Shown: positions 44,917-57,900 of the stretch, one piece after another
How the letters are laid out: every line of letters starts with the position of its first letter
Position numbering within the stretch: position 1 is the stretch's first letter
DNA from: Poa pratensis
Lineage: Eukaryota > Streptophyta > Magnoliopsida > Poales > Poaceae
DNA length: 64,000 nt
NCBI GenBank assembly: GCA_947311845.1
Contig: CAMZMU010000063.1
Span: 125,710,914-125,774,913 of the forward strand
Direction of reading: 5' to 3'
The notes under the pieces: model-generated
Told to the model about the DNA's origin: nothing
The model's input: the letters and a program-made list of their open reading frames with translations, nothing else
Databases searched by the model: none
Translations under genes and position numbers: made by a program

Positions 44917-45341
44917 GCCGGCTCCGGCGATCGGAGCTACCTCCGCGGCGAATCTGGCGGTCCGGGGTTAGGGAGAGGCCACGGACGGCTAATCTGGTGA
45001 TCTGGCGGGGAATCCGGCGCGCGCTTGGACTAGCGGGCGCAGAAGCGGGCGGAGGTGTGGTTGGCGCCGACGAGGGAGGGGCCGGGAGGCGTGGATTGGA
45101 AGAAGAGGGCGCGGGCGGGGGGTAATTGGTGGGAGGCTCCATGGATCGATTATTCGTGGCGGGCTGCTGCTGCTCCCATCGAGAATTCGACGGAGACGGC
45201 GAAGGTGGGAGAAGGTATGTGAGGAAGCCGCTTTTCACGGCCGGTAATGGTGGGGTCGGACCTGCGCGGCGGAGCTTGGGCCTGGATTTCCTTGGAATTA
45301 CCGTTCTGCCACTACCACTTCTCGGTTCATGCAGCTTCTAA
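44917..45341. other. Promoter and leader of the DUF7870 gene
   Basis: GC-rich near the gene, falling toward 45341. Large open frames here (for example 44276-45238 on the minus strand) are compositional shadows. The Helitron begins at 45342, about 425 bp from the start codon. Confidence 0.4.
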
Positions 45342-47318
45342 TCTAGACTAACATAAAAAGAGAGAGTGGCTGATCCAAATAACATCAGCCGTAGGATCGC
45401 TTACATCTAACGTTTCAGAATCCTCCAATGATGTATCCACTTAAGTCGTACCCCCCGTTGTCACTACCATTGATTATGTTAATCTAATGGTCTAGATTAG
45501 CCCAATGATGTAGCACGGACGCAGAGCAGCAGCGCAGCCTCAGCCTATCCCGCAGGAAACCGCCTCACATCACGATCTCCTCGAGGCCTCCCAACGCAAC
45601 GCCCTATCCACGCTCATCTCACCGCCGGCGGTGATGCGGCTGCCCCGCCCCACCTGCTGACACCGCCTGCCCATGACAGCACAGCCTCCAGTCCCCGAAG
45701 CCCTCCCGTCGTTGCCCTACCGCCATCGCAACCTACCGTCGCCGAAGCCCTCCCGCCGCAGCCTAGACGACGGCAAGCGTGGTCGCCGGGAAACGAGGCG
45801 GCGCCCTGCACGTTAGAACGCCAACGCCCTCCGGCCGCTGCAGCCTACATGGGACTGCCGTGTCCTGCACACCGTAAGCGAGGCGGCACCCTGGACGACA
45901 GGACACCAACGCCCTCCCGCTGCCTCAGCCTACATGGGACGGCTGCGCGCCCTGCACAATGGCAAGCGTGGCGGCGCCCTGGAACATCGGACCAACGCCC
46001 TGCACGGAGGAACACAAAACGCCGGAACCCGCGGCGCGCTCCAAGTCTTCTGCACCGGCCGGAACCCACCAGCAACTCTACATCCTTGATCCTTCAGGTT
46101 CGATGGTGCCCCTGCATGTTTGAGGTCATGATCTTCCCATGCGGTCGTTCATGTCACGGTCTTCAGTTGTCTCCACATGACAATCGCTTAGCTGAACCTG
46201 AAGTCTCAAAGCCATCGCTTAGCTCTCTTGCTATTGTGAGCTGCGTAGGTCAATTCACTAATCATAATGAACGCTGGATGCAAATGCAATAACCTGCATT
46301 AACTAAAAAACTGTATGTTTGAGGTACAATGATACATTTGGTTGGACAATAGTTTGAAAGAGATAGGTAACTGCGGCATATAAGGATTTTACTGGAAGAT
46401 TCGATCTCATCCAATTGGCTGGACCAGCAAATTTAGAGAGATTATTAACTGGGATCTTTCTTTTATTTGCATATAAGAGCTTCTTCCAGAATGGTGATCC
46501 TTCCAGCAAACTGCCCAACTTGATGTTCAAGATGCCCGACCTTTGCTTGTGATTTTTTCCACTAGCACTAAATTGCTATATTATTCGCATTTGTTCTCTG
46601 CTTCGGTAACTTAAAATTTCTGCTTGGCTAGCTGGAGCTGGTGTTCAGGTTCTCTGAATGTCGATTTTTGTCAAAAATTTCTTTGTTTTTCTTCTCCTTA
46701 CATTAGAATGTGCATAATCTGTGTCGTGTTGAAATTTGAGTGGTATTGTCAATTCAGGTGTACGAGCTACGTTTGGCATGCTACTGGGAATTACAATATG
46801 TTTCTCCTGTATATTCATTGATGATACTACAATATGAAGGTTGTTGCCCTTTGTTTCATACCATTCAGTGTCTTACAACCTATAAGAATTCTCGCTTTTG
46901 TTTTTTCCCGATTTTTTTGGTTATATCATTCCATCAATGAAATTTAAAGGACAATACAAAATTGAAACATACGTGTGTATATTTAGCTAATGACGTTTAT
47001 AGTTTTTTCTGAAATTGGTATATCAGTTAATAGCTTACTTATGCCAGGATGTGACTATGTGAGTGTTTCTTAATCGAAATATTGGGGCTTCGACGTCACT
47101 AGAAACTAGCAAGGACTCATTCTAAACAATTCTATGGTGGCATTACTGAACTCACCGCAGATGTAAGTCTTTTACTTTTACTTTTCAGGTTTTCCTCTTT
47201 TACATAGTTACTCATTTTGTCTATTGTTTTATGTTTGTGGGTCGTTCGATTTTTTGCAGTTTAATGTACGAAAGCAGAATAACGGATGTTGGTTGATGTT
47301 ATATGCACATTGTTTTAG

Positions 47319-47437
47319 GCTATGACATATAGTCCTGTCTTGGAGGGGAAGAGTTGCATGATTGTTGATCAAAGTTGGGCTGGCAAGACGTTGTCATTTA
47401 TTTGCCCTATAGTTCAAAATTTAAGGAAGGAAGAAGT
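47319..47437 (+). pseudogene. Captured fragment of a DEAD-box RNA helicase (RH39/RH50-like)
   Basis: After an intron-like acceptor (TTTTAG) one exon reads AMTYSPVLEGKSCMIVDQ, SWAGKTLSFICPIVQN, LRKEEV. This is the Q-motif-to-motif I part of a plastid-type DEAD-box helicase, in which DQSGSGKT has become DQSWAGKT, so the ATP-binding loop is damaged. The rest of the gene is absent. Gene fragments of this kind are commonly acquired by Helitrons. Confidence 0.75.
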
Positions 47438-47641
47438 TATATATTCATCTGTTCTTCATTTTGGAGAGTTGGGATTGTAGTTGTACATGAAGATAACAAG
47501 CATGCAGTTACATATGTTTTTCTTGATTTACTAAGAAAGTTATATATTCATCTGTTCTTCATTTTGGAGAGTTGGGATTGTAGTTGTACATGAAGATAAC
47601 AAGCATGCAGTTACATATGTTTTTCTTGATTTACTAAGAAG
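47435..47641 (+). repeat. Tandem duplication, 104-bp units
   Basis: GTTATATATTCATCTGTTCT and the following sequence to TTACTAAGAA occur twice in tandem (47435 and 47539), essentially identical. It starts at the 3' edge of the helicase exon fragment, so it arose after or during capture and is recent. Confidence 0.9.
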
Positions 47642-49160
47642 GTTAGTAACAGCTATTGAAGAGATTATTACTGTTCATAGGTAAGAATTCTCTCAGTTGT
47701 AACAAGCTTAGTAACACACTTTCTTTAGGCCAATAACAAAAATTTGGAGATGCTCTTAAGTCACACGATTTTTCATGGATGTTTGTAGGTCACAAAATTG
47801 ACCTACTAATTTGTTCAGTTGGTATCAAACTGGTTCTCTGAAACTTGGAGTTTTTGCAACTCATTGCTTAATCCATAAAAATGTGTTGTCAAACTCTTAA
47901 CTTTTGGAGCCTAACTACAGCGCCGAGCGCAGATCTTAAGTCCCCGTCCCTGTCGACGATTGAGCAGAAAGTGGACGAGGCGGAAACATGTCGATTGAGG
48001 ATTGAAGACGGAGGAGACAACTGGTTGCAAGAGGCACGGCTATCCTTTAGGAGGCAGCAACAGTTTCCGTTTCTGGCTATGCATGTGACCATTTCCCTTA
48101 CGATATGACTAAGCTTGTTTATTAGCATTGTCATTAAATTATGTCAACGTATTTCCCAGTTTGTAGCTTCTGTTGCTACCAAAAAATATCCAGAATTTTC
48201 TCTATAGAGGTGAAGTCATTTTTTTACTGTAACACCGGCGGGCTGAGGCCAGCCTGAATTTTATATATTATATCATGGGGCAATCAAATTCAATTACAGG
48301 GGAAGGGGGAGGGAGAAAGGAGAACTACAAGATAAACAGAGCAGGCTACGGGGGTCAAAGGTGGCGCACCACGTAACGAGCGAGTGTGTCTTTATAGTAC
48401 ATACAATGTGCCTTTTGTGTTGTAACTTGTAGGTCTTTCTTTGCTGTATCTTGAAGACTAATTCTGATCATCCTTTTGGAAGGAAAATATACTTGATATC
48501 CTCTGATTCCGGTTATAAAAAGTTTTGCATAAAAGAAATTGTGCGCTACAAATAGTAAGGAGAGAAACACATGCATTGCACGTGCACAATTACTAGTAAA
48601 ATCAAAAGATAGTACGGAGTACAAATTTTCAGTTTGAAAATACGGTGGACATTTGACCATGGCAGCTGACGGTGGATATTTTGCAACCTCGATTCACTGG
48701 ATCCAGTTCACCCATGCAGATTTGGGACTTCGTCGCTCAGTTCGATGAAGTATTTTAACATGGATTGGATCACGCATAACCTTGCCAACTTGTCAATCAC
48801 TGTAGACCTGTGGTTGATCTGGATTTTTTTTTTTCGTTTGCCGAGTACGTAGTCTCCATCTCCACTACTTATAAAAGAGCCAACTTTAGTTTCGCTACAA
48901 CCACCCAGACAAAGCGTACACAGGACACTCTGGACCATCGGATCCAGCCCAATAAAACAGATCGAACTGCATAGATCCGTTTCATCAAAACATGCCCGAA
49001 GCAACGCCCCAGATTAATCCTGTCGACCGGCAGAGTAATTTCCTGCCAGGAACTAACCCCACGTCCGCTAACCCCACGTCCGCGTACCCCTCCGCAATCA
49101 GCGCTTCCTCCAATATCTCACGAAACATCTACCTCAGCCATTTTTTGCCCTAGGCTGCTC

Positions 49161-49314
49161 TGTTAGCGATGTAATATGGGTCGAATACGATATGGTGTAG
49201 TACACCAATCGTATCCGACACCGACTCCTGTACTGCCATATCGGGGGCTTTTCCCGATCCTTATTAACACGCACCCGATGCCCAGGAGGGTCATCGTTCC
49301 ACACAACATTGACA
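49161..49314 (+). repeat. Copia 5' LTR
   Basis: 154 bp, TG...CA ends, identical to the 3' copy as far as I can compare. Short for a Copia LTR. Confidence 0.95.
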
Positions 49315-49326
49315 TGGTATCAGAGC
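49315..49326 (+). other. Copia primer binding site
   Basis: TGGTATCAGAGC directly after the LTR is the standard complement to the 3' end of plant initiator tRNA-Met used to prime reverse transcription. Confidence 0.93.
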
Positions 49327-49476
49327 GAGGCTCTTCCATCGTCTAGCTCGCAACATCGATCCAATCTACAAACTCGCCGATCTTCGATCGTAGCACCCGA
49401 AAACCTCTGCCGATCTTCAAGATCGTAGCATCAGAAACAACGACAATCAACCCTCAGTCCCTCCCCTCTGAACCCG

Positions 49477-52400
49477 ATGGCTTCGTCCTCCTCTGTTCCT
49501 TCCCTGGCGGCTGCTCTAGGGCCCCCGCCGACGGACAGGCTGACTCGGGAAAACTACCTATACTGGAAGGCCCAGATCATGCCTTCTCTCCGTGGTGCAG
49601 ATGTCATGGGGCTGCTGGACGGCCTCGACGCAGCGCCGCCAAAGAACCTGGAGGTTGATGACGAGGAGAAAAAGAAGAAGATCGTGCCCAACCCAGCGTA
49701 CTCCGCCTGGCTCCAGCGCGATCAGCAAGTGCTTGGATTTCTCGTGAAATCCATCACGCCCGAGGTACACGCACAAGTACTTGGTCTGGATCATGCTGCT
49801 GATTTATGGGGCGCCCTCATTGCCCTGTATTCCTCTCAATCCATGGCCCGTATTGGCATGTTGCGTGGTGCTCTTGCAAACACAAAAAAACAAGACAAGA
49901 GTGCAGAAAAGTATATCGCTGAGATGAAAGGCTTTGCAAGCGAACTTGCGTCAGCTGGAAAGAGAGTCGATGATGATGAACTTAAATTATATATCCTCAA
50001 TGGTCTTGATGGTGAGTACAACCCGCTGGTGGCATCCCTCAATGTTGTTCCCGCCACCTCTCTCATGGACATGTGCTCTCAGCTCACAGCCTATGATTAC
50101 CGTCAGAAGATGTTGGCCGAGACAGGGCAGAACAGCGGCTCCTTCTCCTCATCAGCGAACGCTGCCTCCCGTGGCCGTGGCAACTACCGTGGGGGCGGCC
50201 GTGGAGGTGGCGGCCGTGGCAACTACTATGGCAACTATGGACAAGATCAGCGTCAGTTTCAGAATTATCGTGGTGGCCGTGGAGGTGGTGGCCGTCGTGG
50301 AGGCCGTGGTGGTGGAGGCCGCGGTCGTGGACGTGGACATACGACCTCACCCTTTCAGGATGTCACCTGTCAGATCTGCAAGAAGTTTGGTCACCCGGCG
50401 AGCGAGTGCTGGTGGCGCTATGCTGATGGTGATGATGATGATCAATCCCCTTCCGAGGAGAGGGGTGCCTATGGTGTTGATACTAACTGGTACGTGGATA
50501 CCGGTGCTACTGATCACATCACGAGCGAGCTGAACAAATTGCACACTCGCGACTACTACAAAGGACATGATCAAGTACACACTGCAAACGGTAAAGGTAT
50601 GACAATACAACATGTTGGTTATTCGAAATTGCACACCCCTCATAGTTCTCTTCACCTTCGTAACATATTGCATGTTCCTAGTGCTTCTAAAAATCTCTTA
50701 TCGGCACATAAAATTGCTCTAGACAACAATGCCTTCATTGAGTTTCACCCGTTTTTCTTTTTGATAAAGGATCAGGTCACGAAGTGAGTCATGTTTAGAG
50801 GTCCCTGTCATGGTGGACTTTATCCTCTTGTTCCTGTTCCTGCGGGGTCTCCCAAGCAAGCTTTCATCACTATCAAGCCTACTTCATCCACTTGGCATCG
50901 TCGTCTAGGACATCCATCTTCGTTTATTGTTCAACAAGTGCTTAGGAAAAATAATCTTTCGTATACTCCAGAAATAAATCCTTACGTTTGTGATCCTTGT
51001 CAACAAGCAAAGAGCCATCAGCTACCCTATCCTGTCTCCACTAGTGTTTCCACTGTTCCCTTGGAACAGATCTTTTCTGATGTATGGGGGCCGGCTCCTG
51101 CCTCTGTTGGCAAACATCTCTATTATGTAAGCTTCATTGATGATTATAGTAAATTTACTTAGATTTATTTGCTTAAGAATCGCTCCGATGTTTATCAAGT
51201 GTTTCTTAATTTCCAGTAACTTGTTGAACGTAAATTTGGTCGCAAAATCATTACCATGCAAACTGATTGGGGTGGTGAATATGAAAAACTTAATGGTTTC
51301 TTTCAAAAAGTTGGTATCACACATCATGTCTCATGTCCGCATGCTCACCAACAAAATGGTTCGGCCGAGAGAAAACACCGTCATATTGTTGAAGTTGGTC
51401 TTTCACTTCTTGCTAATGCGTCTATGCCGTTAAAATTTTGGGATGAAGCCTTTCTCACTGCCACTTTCTTAATCAACATGCTTCCCTCCAAAGTTCTCAA
51501 TCTTGCGACTCCTACTGAAAAACTCCTAGGCATTAAACCTAACTATGATTCTCTTAGAGTCTTTGGATGTGCTTGTTGGCCAAATCTTCGTCCCTATAAT
51601 AAACGAAAGCTTGCTTTTCGCTCCAAACGGTGTGTCTTTCTCGGCTATAGTCCACGTCACAAAGGTGTCAAATGTCTTGACATATCCACCGGTCGCGTTT
51701 ATATATCACGTGATGTGGTTTTTGACGAAGGTGTTTTTCCCTTCTCGACACTTCATCCCAATGCCGGGTCTCGCCTTCGCGAAGAACTTCTCTTACTTCC
51801 TAAAAATTTGTCACCTTCGGCTTCTACTAATGAGGGGTTGCATGATCATAATCACATGTTTGTTGTTCCGGATACTAACCCTCCGCAGGTGCAGCCGAAC
51901 GGTGCTGGAGATTCTCCTCAAAATTCTGTGCAGATTGATATATCGGACAGTGAAAACAATGCAGAAAATGACGAAACGGAACAAGACAGTGCAGAAGCTT
52001 CCAGTACGGATCCCGGAGCAGCTGCTCTGACGCAATCATCGTCGGATCATGTGCCGCCAGCTTCCTCGGCCAGTGGTACGCAGCAGCAATCCACAGCGCA
52101 CCAGGCACATGGGCCGTCCGTCGAGTCGCCCGCAGCATCTCCCACGCGTGGCCACTCGCGCGTCTCCACGTCACCGACAGCATCTCCAGGCTCTGCGGCC
52201 CCGACGGAATCTCCCGGATCTTCTGTGCGCGCTTCTTCTCCGAGCAGCTCCACCGGATCCTCTGCTCCTGCTGACGGTTCTGTGGCGGCTGATTCAGCAG
52301 CAGGATCTTCTGCGGATTCTGCGCCTATACCTCCTTCTATTCCTGAGCCGCGTACACGACTACAAAAAGGTATTCGTCAGCCCAAAGATTTTAAAGATGG

Positions 52401-53994
52401 CACAATACGCTATGGCGTTAAGGACGGCAAAGTACGCTATGGTTTGCTCACATCTACAGGAGAACCCCGTAATATCAAAGAGGCTCTTGGAGATTCTAAT
52501 TGGCAATCAGCAATGGTTGAGGAATATGATGCTCTTATGCAAAATCAGACTTGGCACCTTGTCCCTCACAGTTCAAACAAAAATGTCATTGATTGCAAGT
52601 GGATTTATCGTATCAAGCGACGTGCAGATGGTACTATTGACAGATATAAAGCTAGACTTGTTGCAAAAGGATTTAAACAGCGATATGGTATTGACTATGA
52701 AGACACTTTTAGCCCGGTTGTTAAAGCTGCCACCATTAGACTTGTTCTTGCTATTTCTGTCTCCAGAGGATGGAGCCTTCGTCAGCTAGACGTCAAGAAC
52801 GCGTTTCTTCATGGTGTTCTGGAAGAGGAAGTATATATGAAACAACCTCCTGGGTTTGAAGATCCTAACGCTCCCCATCATATTTGCAAACTTGACAAAG
52901 CACTTTATGGATTAAAGCAAGCACCACGGGCTTGGTTTTCTCGGTTGAGCTCGAAGCTTCAGTCTCTTGGTTTTAAACCCTCCAAGGCTGACACCTCTTT
53001 GTTCATCTTCCGCCAGTCAGGTATAATCATATTTATATTGATATATGTTGACGACATCATTGTGACAAGCTCTTCTGGAGAGGCTATTTCGGTATTACTG
53101 GCTGATTTGCGCAAGGATTTTGCTCTCAAAGATCTTGGTGATCTCCATTATTTCTTGGGTATCGAAGTATGCAAAAACTCGTCTGGTCTTGTGCTCACAC
53201 AAGAAAAATATGCGCGGGATCTCATAGCTAAGGTTGGTTTGCGTGATTGCAAGCCGACTCCTACACCTCTCTCCATAAAAGATACATTGTCCCTGACTGA
53301 AGGCGATCCACTTGGTCCTGAAGATAGTACAAATTATCGAAGTATTGTTGGTGCTTTACAGTATTTGACGCTTACTCGTCCTGACATATCTTTTTCTGTC
53401 AACAAAGTTTGTCAATTCCTTCATGCACCAACCACTGCACATTGGACAGCTGCCAAGAGAATTCTTCGTTATGTACATGGTACAATCAAACTTGGTCTTA
53501 CATTTCAGCACTCTTCCTCGACACTTCTTAGTGCCTTTTCAGATGCAGATTGGGCAGGTTGTCCTGATGATAGACGTTCTACAGGAGGGTTTGCAATATT
53601 TTTTGGTCCTAATTTGATATCGTGGAGTGCTCGAAAACAAGCTACTGTGTCTCGGTCCAGCACAGAAGCGGAATATAAGGCTCTTGCCAATGCTACAGCT
53701 GAGTTAATTTGGGTTGAAGCATTGCTTCGAGAACTTGGAGTTTCTCTTCATGAACGTCCCTGCTTATGGTGTGATAATCTTGGTGCCACTTATTTATCTG
53801 CAAACCCAGTTTTCCATGCCAGGACCAAGCACATCGAGATCGATTATCATTTTGTTCGAGAAAGAGTTGCTGATAAGTCTCTTGATATCAAGTTCATCTC
53901 CAATAAAGACCAAGTGGCGGATGGTTTCACTAAAACATTACCTGTAAAAGCATTAGCTGAGTTTAGACGTAATCTGAACCTTTGTCCAGGTTAA
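49477..53994 (+). pseudogene. Copia gag-pol polyprotein, one frame with three stop codons
   Basis: A single reading frame of 1,506 codons. Gag has a UBN2-type capsid region and a Gly/Arg-rich stretch, then zinc knuckle CQICKKFGHPASEC, protease DTGATDH, integrase ([30 protein letters not shown]), reverse transcriptase ([18 protein letters not shown]) and RNase H ([15 protein letters not shown]). It ends at 53994. Stops interrupt it at 50785-50787 (TGA), 51160-51162 (TAG, where the family has Trp after KFT) and 51217-51219 (TAA, expected Gln). From 51256 to 53994 the frame is open. The Trp and Gln changes are each explained by one C-to-T or G-to-A change. All catalytic motifs otherwise look intact, but this copy cannot make full integrase-RT by itself. 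Confidence 0.95.
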
Positions 53995-53996
53995 GA

Positions 53997-54007
53997 TTAA
54001 GGGGGGG
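53997..54007 (+). other. Copia polypurine tract
   Basis: TTAAGGGGGGG immediately before the 3' LTR, right after the polyprotein stop. Serves as plus-strand primer in reverse transcription. Confidence 0.85.
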
Positions 54008-54161
54008 TGTTAGCGATGTAATATGGGTCGAATACGATATGGTGTAGTACACCAATCGTATCCGACACCGACTCCTGTACTGCCATATCGGGGGCTTTTC
54101 CCGATCCTTATTAACACGCACCCGATGCCCAGGAGGGTCATCGTTCCACACAACATTGACA
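54008..54161 (+). repeat. Copia 3' LTR
   Basis: 154 bp, same sequence as the 5' LTR, followed by the TGCTC target duplication. Confidence 0.95.
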
Positions 54162-54914
54162 TGCTCCACAACGACCTTCCAGGACGATCGCTAGGTTTTC
54201 GTCACTGATTTCTGCCGTGCGTTCATCAAACGCCGACCGTCCAGGCCGATCTCCAGGTTTTTGTCACTGATTTCTGCCGTGCTATCTGTCCGTCCCCGGA
54301 CGTGCCGCTGCTTCATCACCATCATCGTCTCAATGGCCATCTCCTAGCTGTCAACGCCAAATACCAAAACAGGTTCGTTCTTCAACCATTTTTGATCTAT
54401 TTTTGTCCAATCTTACTGCTCAACTCCTCAGAATTATTATGAACAGACCTGAACAAACAAACAATCCGCCATCAGTTTGGACACAAACATTTTTTTTAAC
54501 GTTGTTCTATCTGCATGCGAAGTAGATTTGCTATATCACATTTGTTTCCAATACAATTTAACTGCTGGGTACAAATGATACCGACAGCTTACTGCCGACA
54601 AAATTCATTCATATGAGAAGCACCATACAGGCACAAGGAGATGCGACATTATTACCTTTATAGCAACGCCATAAATAGGATGAAATTTCCTGCACTGGCT
54701 TCAGGACACCTCGCAACCTGCATCATAACAAAAGGATGAAGAATTCTTTACACAAACAGAACTGATGTAGTACAACTCGCTGGTACTAGGTTGTAAAGCA
54801 CAATATGAAGCAGACTACAAATTATTTTTATCCACATCTACAGAACTAATAAAAGAACTATAAATTATTTTTATTGATTATATTACTGATCTGACATTTT
54901 TATCACTACAGGAG
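54162..54914. other. 5' region of the Helitron helicase gene
   Basis: Leader and introns of the Helitron. The word TCACTGATTTCTGCCGTGC occurs twice (about 54201 and 54264). No separate gene. Confidence 0.4.
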
Positions 54915-57900
54915 ATGGCGTCTTCAAAGCGCATTGGGGAACGCACACCATTTCAGGATGTGACCAACATACAATCCTCAGGTTATTAGGGTTTCTGCAA
55001 TCAGCTCATTCATATTACTGCATACCGAAAAATTAACTTGCTGCTCCAAAATATGCAGATCCTACAGAGCTCAAGAGGCAGAGGGAAAGGGAACGCTATG
55101 CAAATCGTAGAGAAGACATACTAAGAAGAAAAAAGGAGGCCCGTCAACAGAAAAATGATGTTGTTGCCATGGACAATGGAAATTCCAATGCCAATGCTTC
55201 AGATACACCGTTGATCGCTTCCCATGGTGATTGTGTTGACCAATTAATGCATACAGCCCTTGTATGTTCTTAAGGTTCATTATTGATAGTCAAAACTACT
55301 TGCAGATCCTAAAGAGCTAAAAAGACAGAAGGCAAGGGAGTATTACGCACTACATAGAGACGACATATTGAAAAAACAAAAGGTAGCCCGTGATCTCAAA
55401 AAAACTCTTGCTGCAACAGTTACACCAGCACTTGCATTGAGTGCATCAATTAGTCATTCAAAAACAATGATGGACAGGTATGCAGACCCAAGAAACCTGT
55501 ACATGGACATCGGCTTTAACGCAACTGACAGGTGACCGGAGGAACCTCTTCGGGCAAGGAATATTTGGACGTCCACATGGCCGATGATTCTGATTGGTTG
55601 CACAGGAATGATGCTTACCGTATGCACACAAGACATCAAACACATATACACACCATCGGCCCAATTAGGACACAAGGTATTATGGTTATCACTGTATTCT
55701 GGCTTTGTTTAGCAACAGAACAACATGAACGTCCTCATTCTAAGGGTTATATGCAGGTTCGTTCACACCTCACTCGGGGGTTTTTACTGCCCAAGGAAGT
55801 GGAATCCTAACATGTACGCCAATATGTAATATGCAACATGCAGGTAATACATCCACACTATTACTCTTAAATCTGCACTGTTCTGATCATTTTTCAATAA
55901 TGTTGCTGCTCATTTGGTAGGGGTAGATGACAATACTGGTCAAGTTTCACATGTCGACCCTTTTGTCGGCTCCAATAATGTTGAACTAAATGGAAGTGTT
56001 GACAAACTCCAGCGGCAAAGGGAACAATATTCTTTAATGCCAGAGGTTCAAAAGAGTATTGTCTTGAGTAAAAAACGTGACAACTATGAAAGAAGAAAAG
56101 TGATCAGGGACTGCACGGGTGGAATTAATGAAGATCCAAACAACATTGTGGGCAACGACCAAACCGACAATGCATATGGCATCTTTGAGCCAGAAGATGC
56201 CCACCAAACCAATGGTACATATATAAATTGTGGTTCAATTTTCAGTTTCTGCAGTAATATTTTATGTCGTTTATGTTTAACCAATATCTTTGCTACCAGA
56301 CTGCTTGGACACAATGCAACAAAATGCAGCTGATGATGAACAGCCTGATGAAGAAGCTAGGATCTTTGCTGAACAAGGTATATATAAGCATACAAAATTT
56401 CGAACAGGGCACATTTTATTAATTCCAGTGTAAAATTAATTGATATTTTATGGTTGTTCTGCTAGATGTTGAATTTGAACCGTTACAACGAGGACAGCAC
56501 CCTCCACGAGCAACACACGATGAGGTCGATGAGGTCATTTACCGGAACCTACCTAAAAAACACCATGTCCTGAAAAAAGTTCCTGACTGCCGGCACTGCG
56601 GAGCATTGCGGTTTCAGTTCGAGGGGCCTGCATTTTGTTGCAGAAAAGGAAAAGTCGATATATGTACCCCTGAGGTTCCAGACGAGTTGAAACGGTTGTG
56701 GACAAGTCAAGAGGATGACGATGCTAAATATTTCAGAGAAAATATTCGGTATTTCAACTAGCACTTCTCATTCACATCTCTAGGAGTCACCCTTGATCGA
56801 CGGGTCAGCACTGCAGCAAGAACTGGCGTATATACCTTCCGTGCGTGTGGGAATTTGTACCATGCTATGGATGATCTGGTGGCGGCTGATCATGGCCCTC
56901 GGCATTTGCAACTATATATTTACGATACAGATGAAAATTCGCTTCACAGAGCACAGAGATCGCTAGATCTTAATTTAGAGGTGATACGTAAGATTCTGCG
57001 AATACTAGCTGATAACCCTTATGCCCAAGTTTTCAAGAGTCTTGGGTCTGTTCCGACTCTAGATGAATATAGGATCTCACTTAACATGGATATCAACCTA
57101 GATCAGCGAAGGTACAATGCGCCAACGACTTCTCAGGTGGCAGCAATATGGGTTGAAGGGAGCGACCCACAAAATACCTTTGACAGGAGTGTTGTTGTGT
57201 ATGGAAAAGGAGACCGTACCCTATATATTAGAGCATACTTCGGGTGCTACGACCCATTGTCTTATCCACTATTCTTCCCGCGTGGGGAGACTGGTTGGAA
57301 TCGTTGGATGCCATATGTTGGGGACTCCGATGACACAAGCCCAGATTCTGCACGGCCAAGGAACCAAGCCAATGATATTCCTATAGGTGTGATGTTCGTT
57401 ACCATTTTTATATATTCCTATAGTTCAGATGTTCACTGCATAATTCTTAGTCATGAATATAATGGTGTTGTTTGCCGCATGAGCATATACTTCTAATCAT
57501 GAAAGCAAACAGTAAGTTAAGGACCCCAGATGACTATGATCAGGTGATATCGGCAGAGTTACCCAACAAAGAGAAATATCCCGTTCTCCATGATCTGGTA
57601 GTCAAACACATGTTGCACGGACCATGTGGTGTCCTGAACAAAAATTGCCCCTGCATGATTGATGGACAATGTCGATTTCATTACCCGCGAGAATTCTGCG
57701 ATGTTACATTACAAGGGAAAGACTCATATCCCATCTATAGAAGGAGAAAGGATGGGTGTGGAGTTAGGATAAGAGGAGCAGATCTGGACAATAGATGGGT
57801 TGTCCCTTACAACCCCGCTCTGCTTATGCGATACAACTGCCATATTAATGTCGAAGCATGCTCGAGTATCAAGGCAGTCAAGTATTTGTTCAAGTACATC

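Larger units (their letters stand above)
45342..48596 (+). mobile_element. Non-autonomous Helitron, about 3.25 kb
   Basis: The 5' terminus TCTAGACTAACATAAAAAG after an A (45341), and the 3' terminus ACAATTACTAG before a T (48597), fit Helitron ends (TC...CTRR inserted between A and T). A short palindrome GCACGTGC about 9 bp before the CTAG can form the usual subterminal hairpin. No target duplication, as expected. The interior has a GC-rich block (45540-46080) with loose 95-bp repeats (AGCCTACATGGGAC twice), a DEAD-box helicase exon fragment, and AT-rich DNA. No Rep/helicase gene. Confidence 0.7.
49161..54161 (+). mobile_element. Ty1/Copia LTR retrotransposon, 5.0 kb, recent insertion
   Basis: Two 154-bp LTRs (49161-49314, 54008-54161) starting TGTTAGCGATG and ending ACATTGACA, with no difference visible between them. 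Target duplication TGCTC at 49156-49160 and 54162-54166. A primer site complementary to initiator tRNA-Met follows the 5' LTR and a G-rich polypurine tract precedes the 3' LTR. Internal order is gag, protease, integrase, reverse transcriptase, RNase H, which is Copia. Identical LTRs mean a recent insertion, into a Helitron. Confidence 0.97.

Noticed and set aside
44276..45238. 320-codon minus frame overlapping DUF7870
   Set aside because: Alternate frame of GC-rich DNA, dominated by Arg and Pro.
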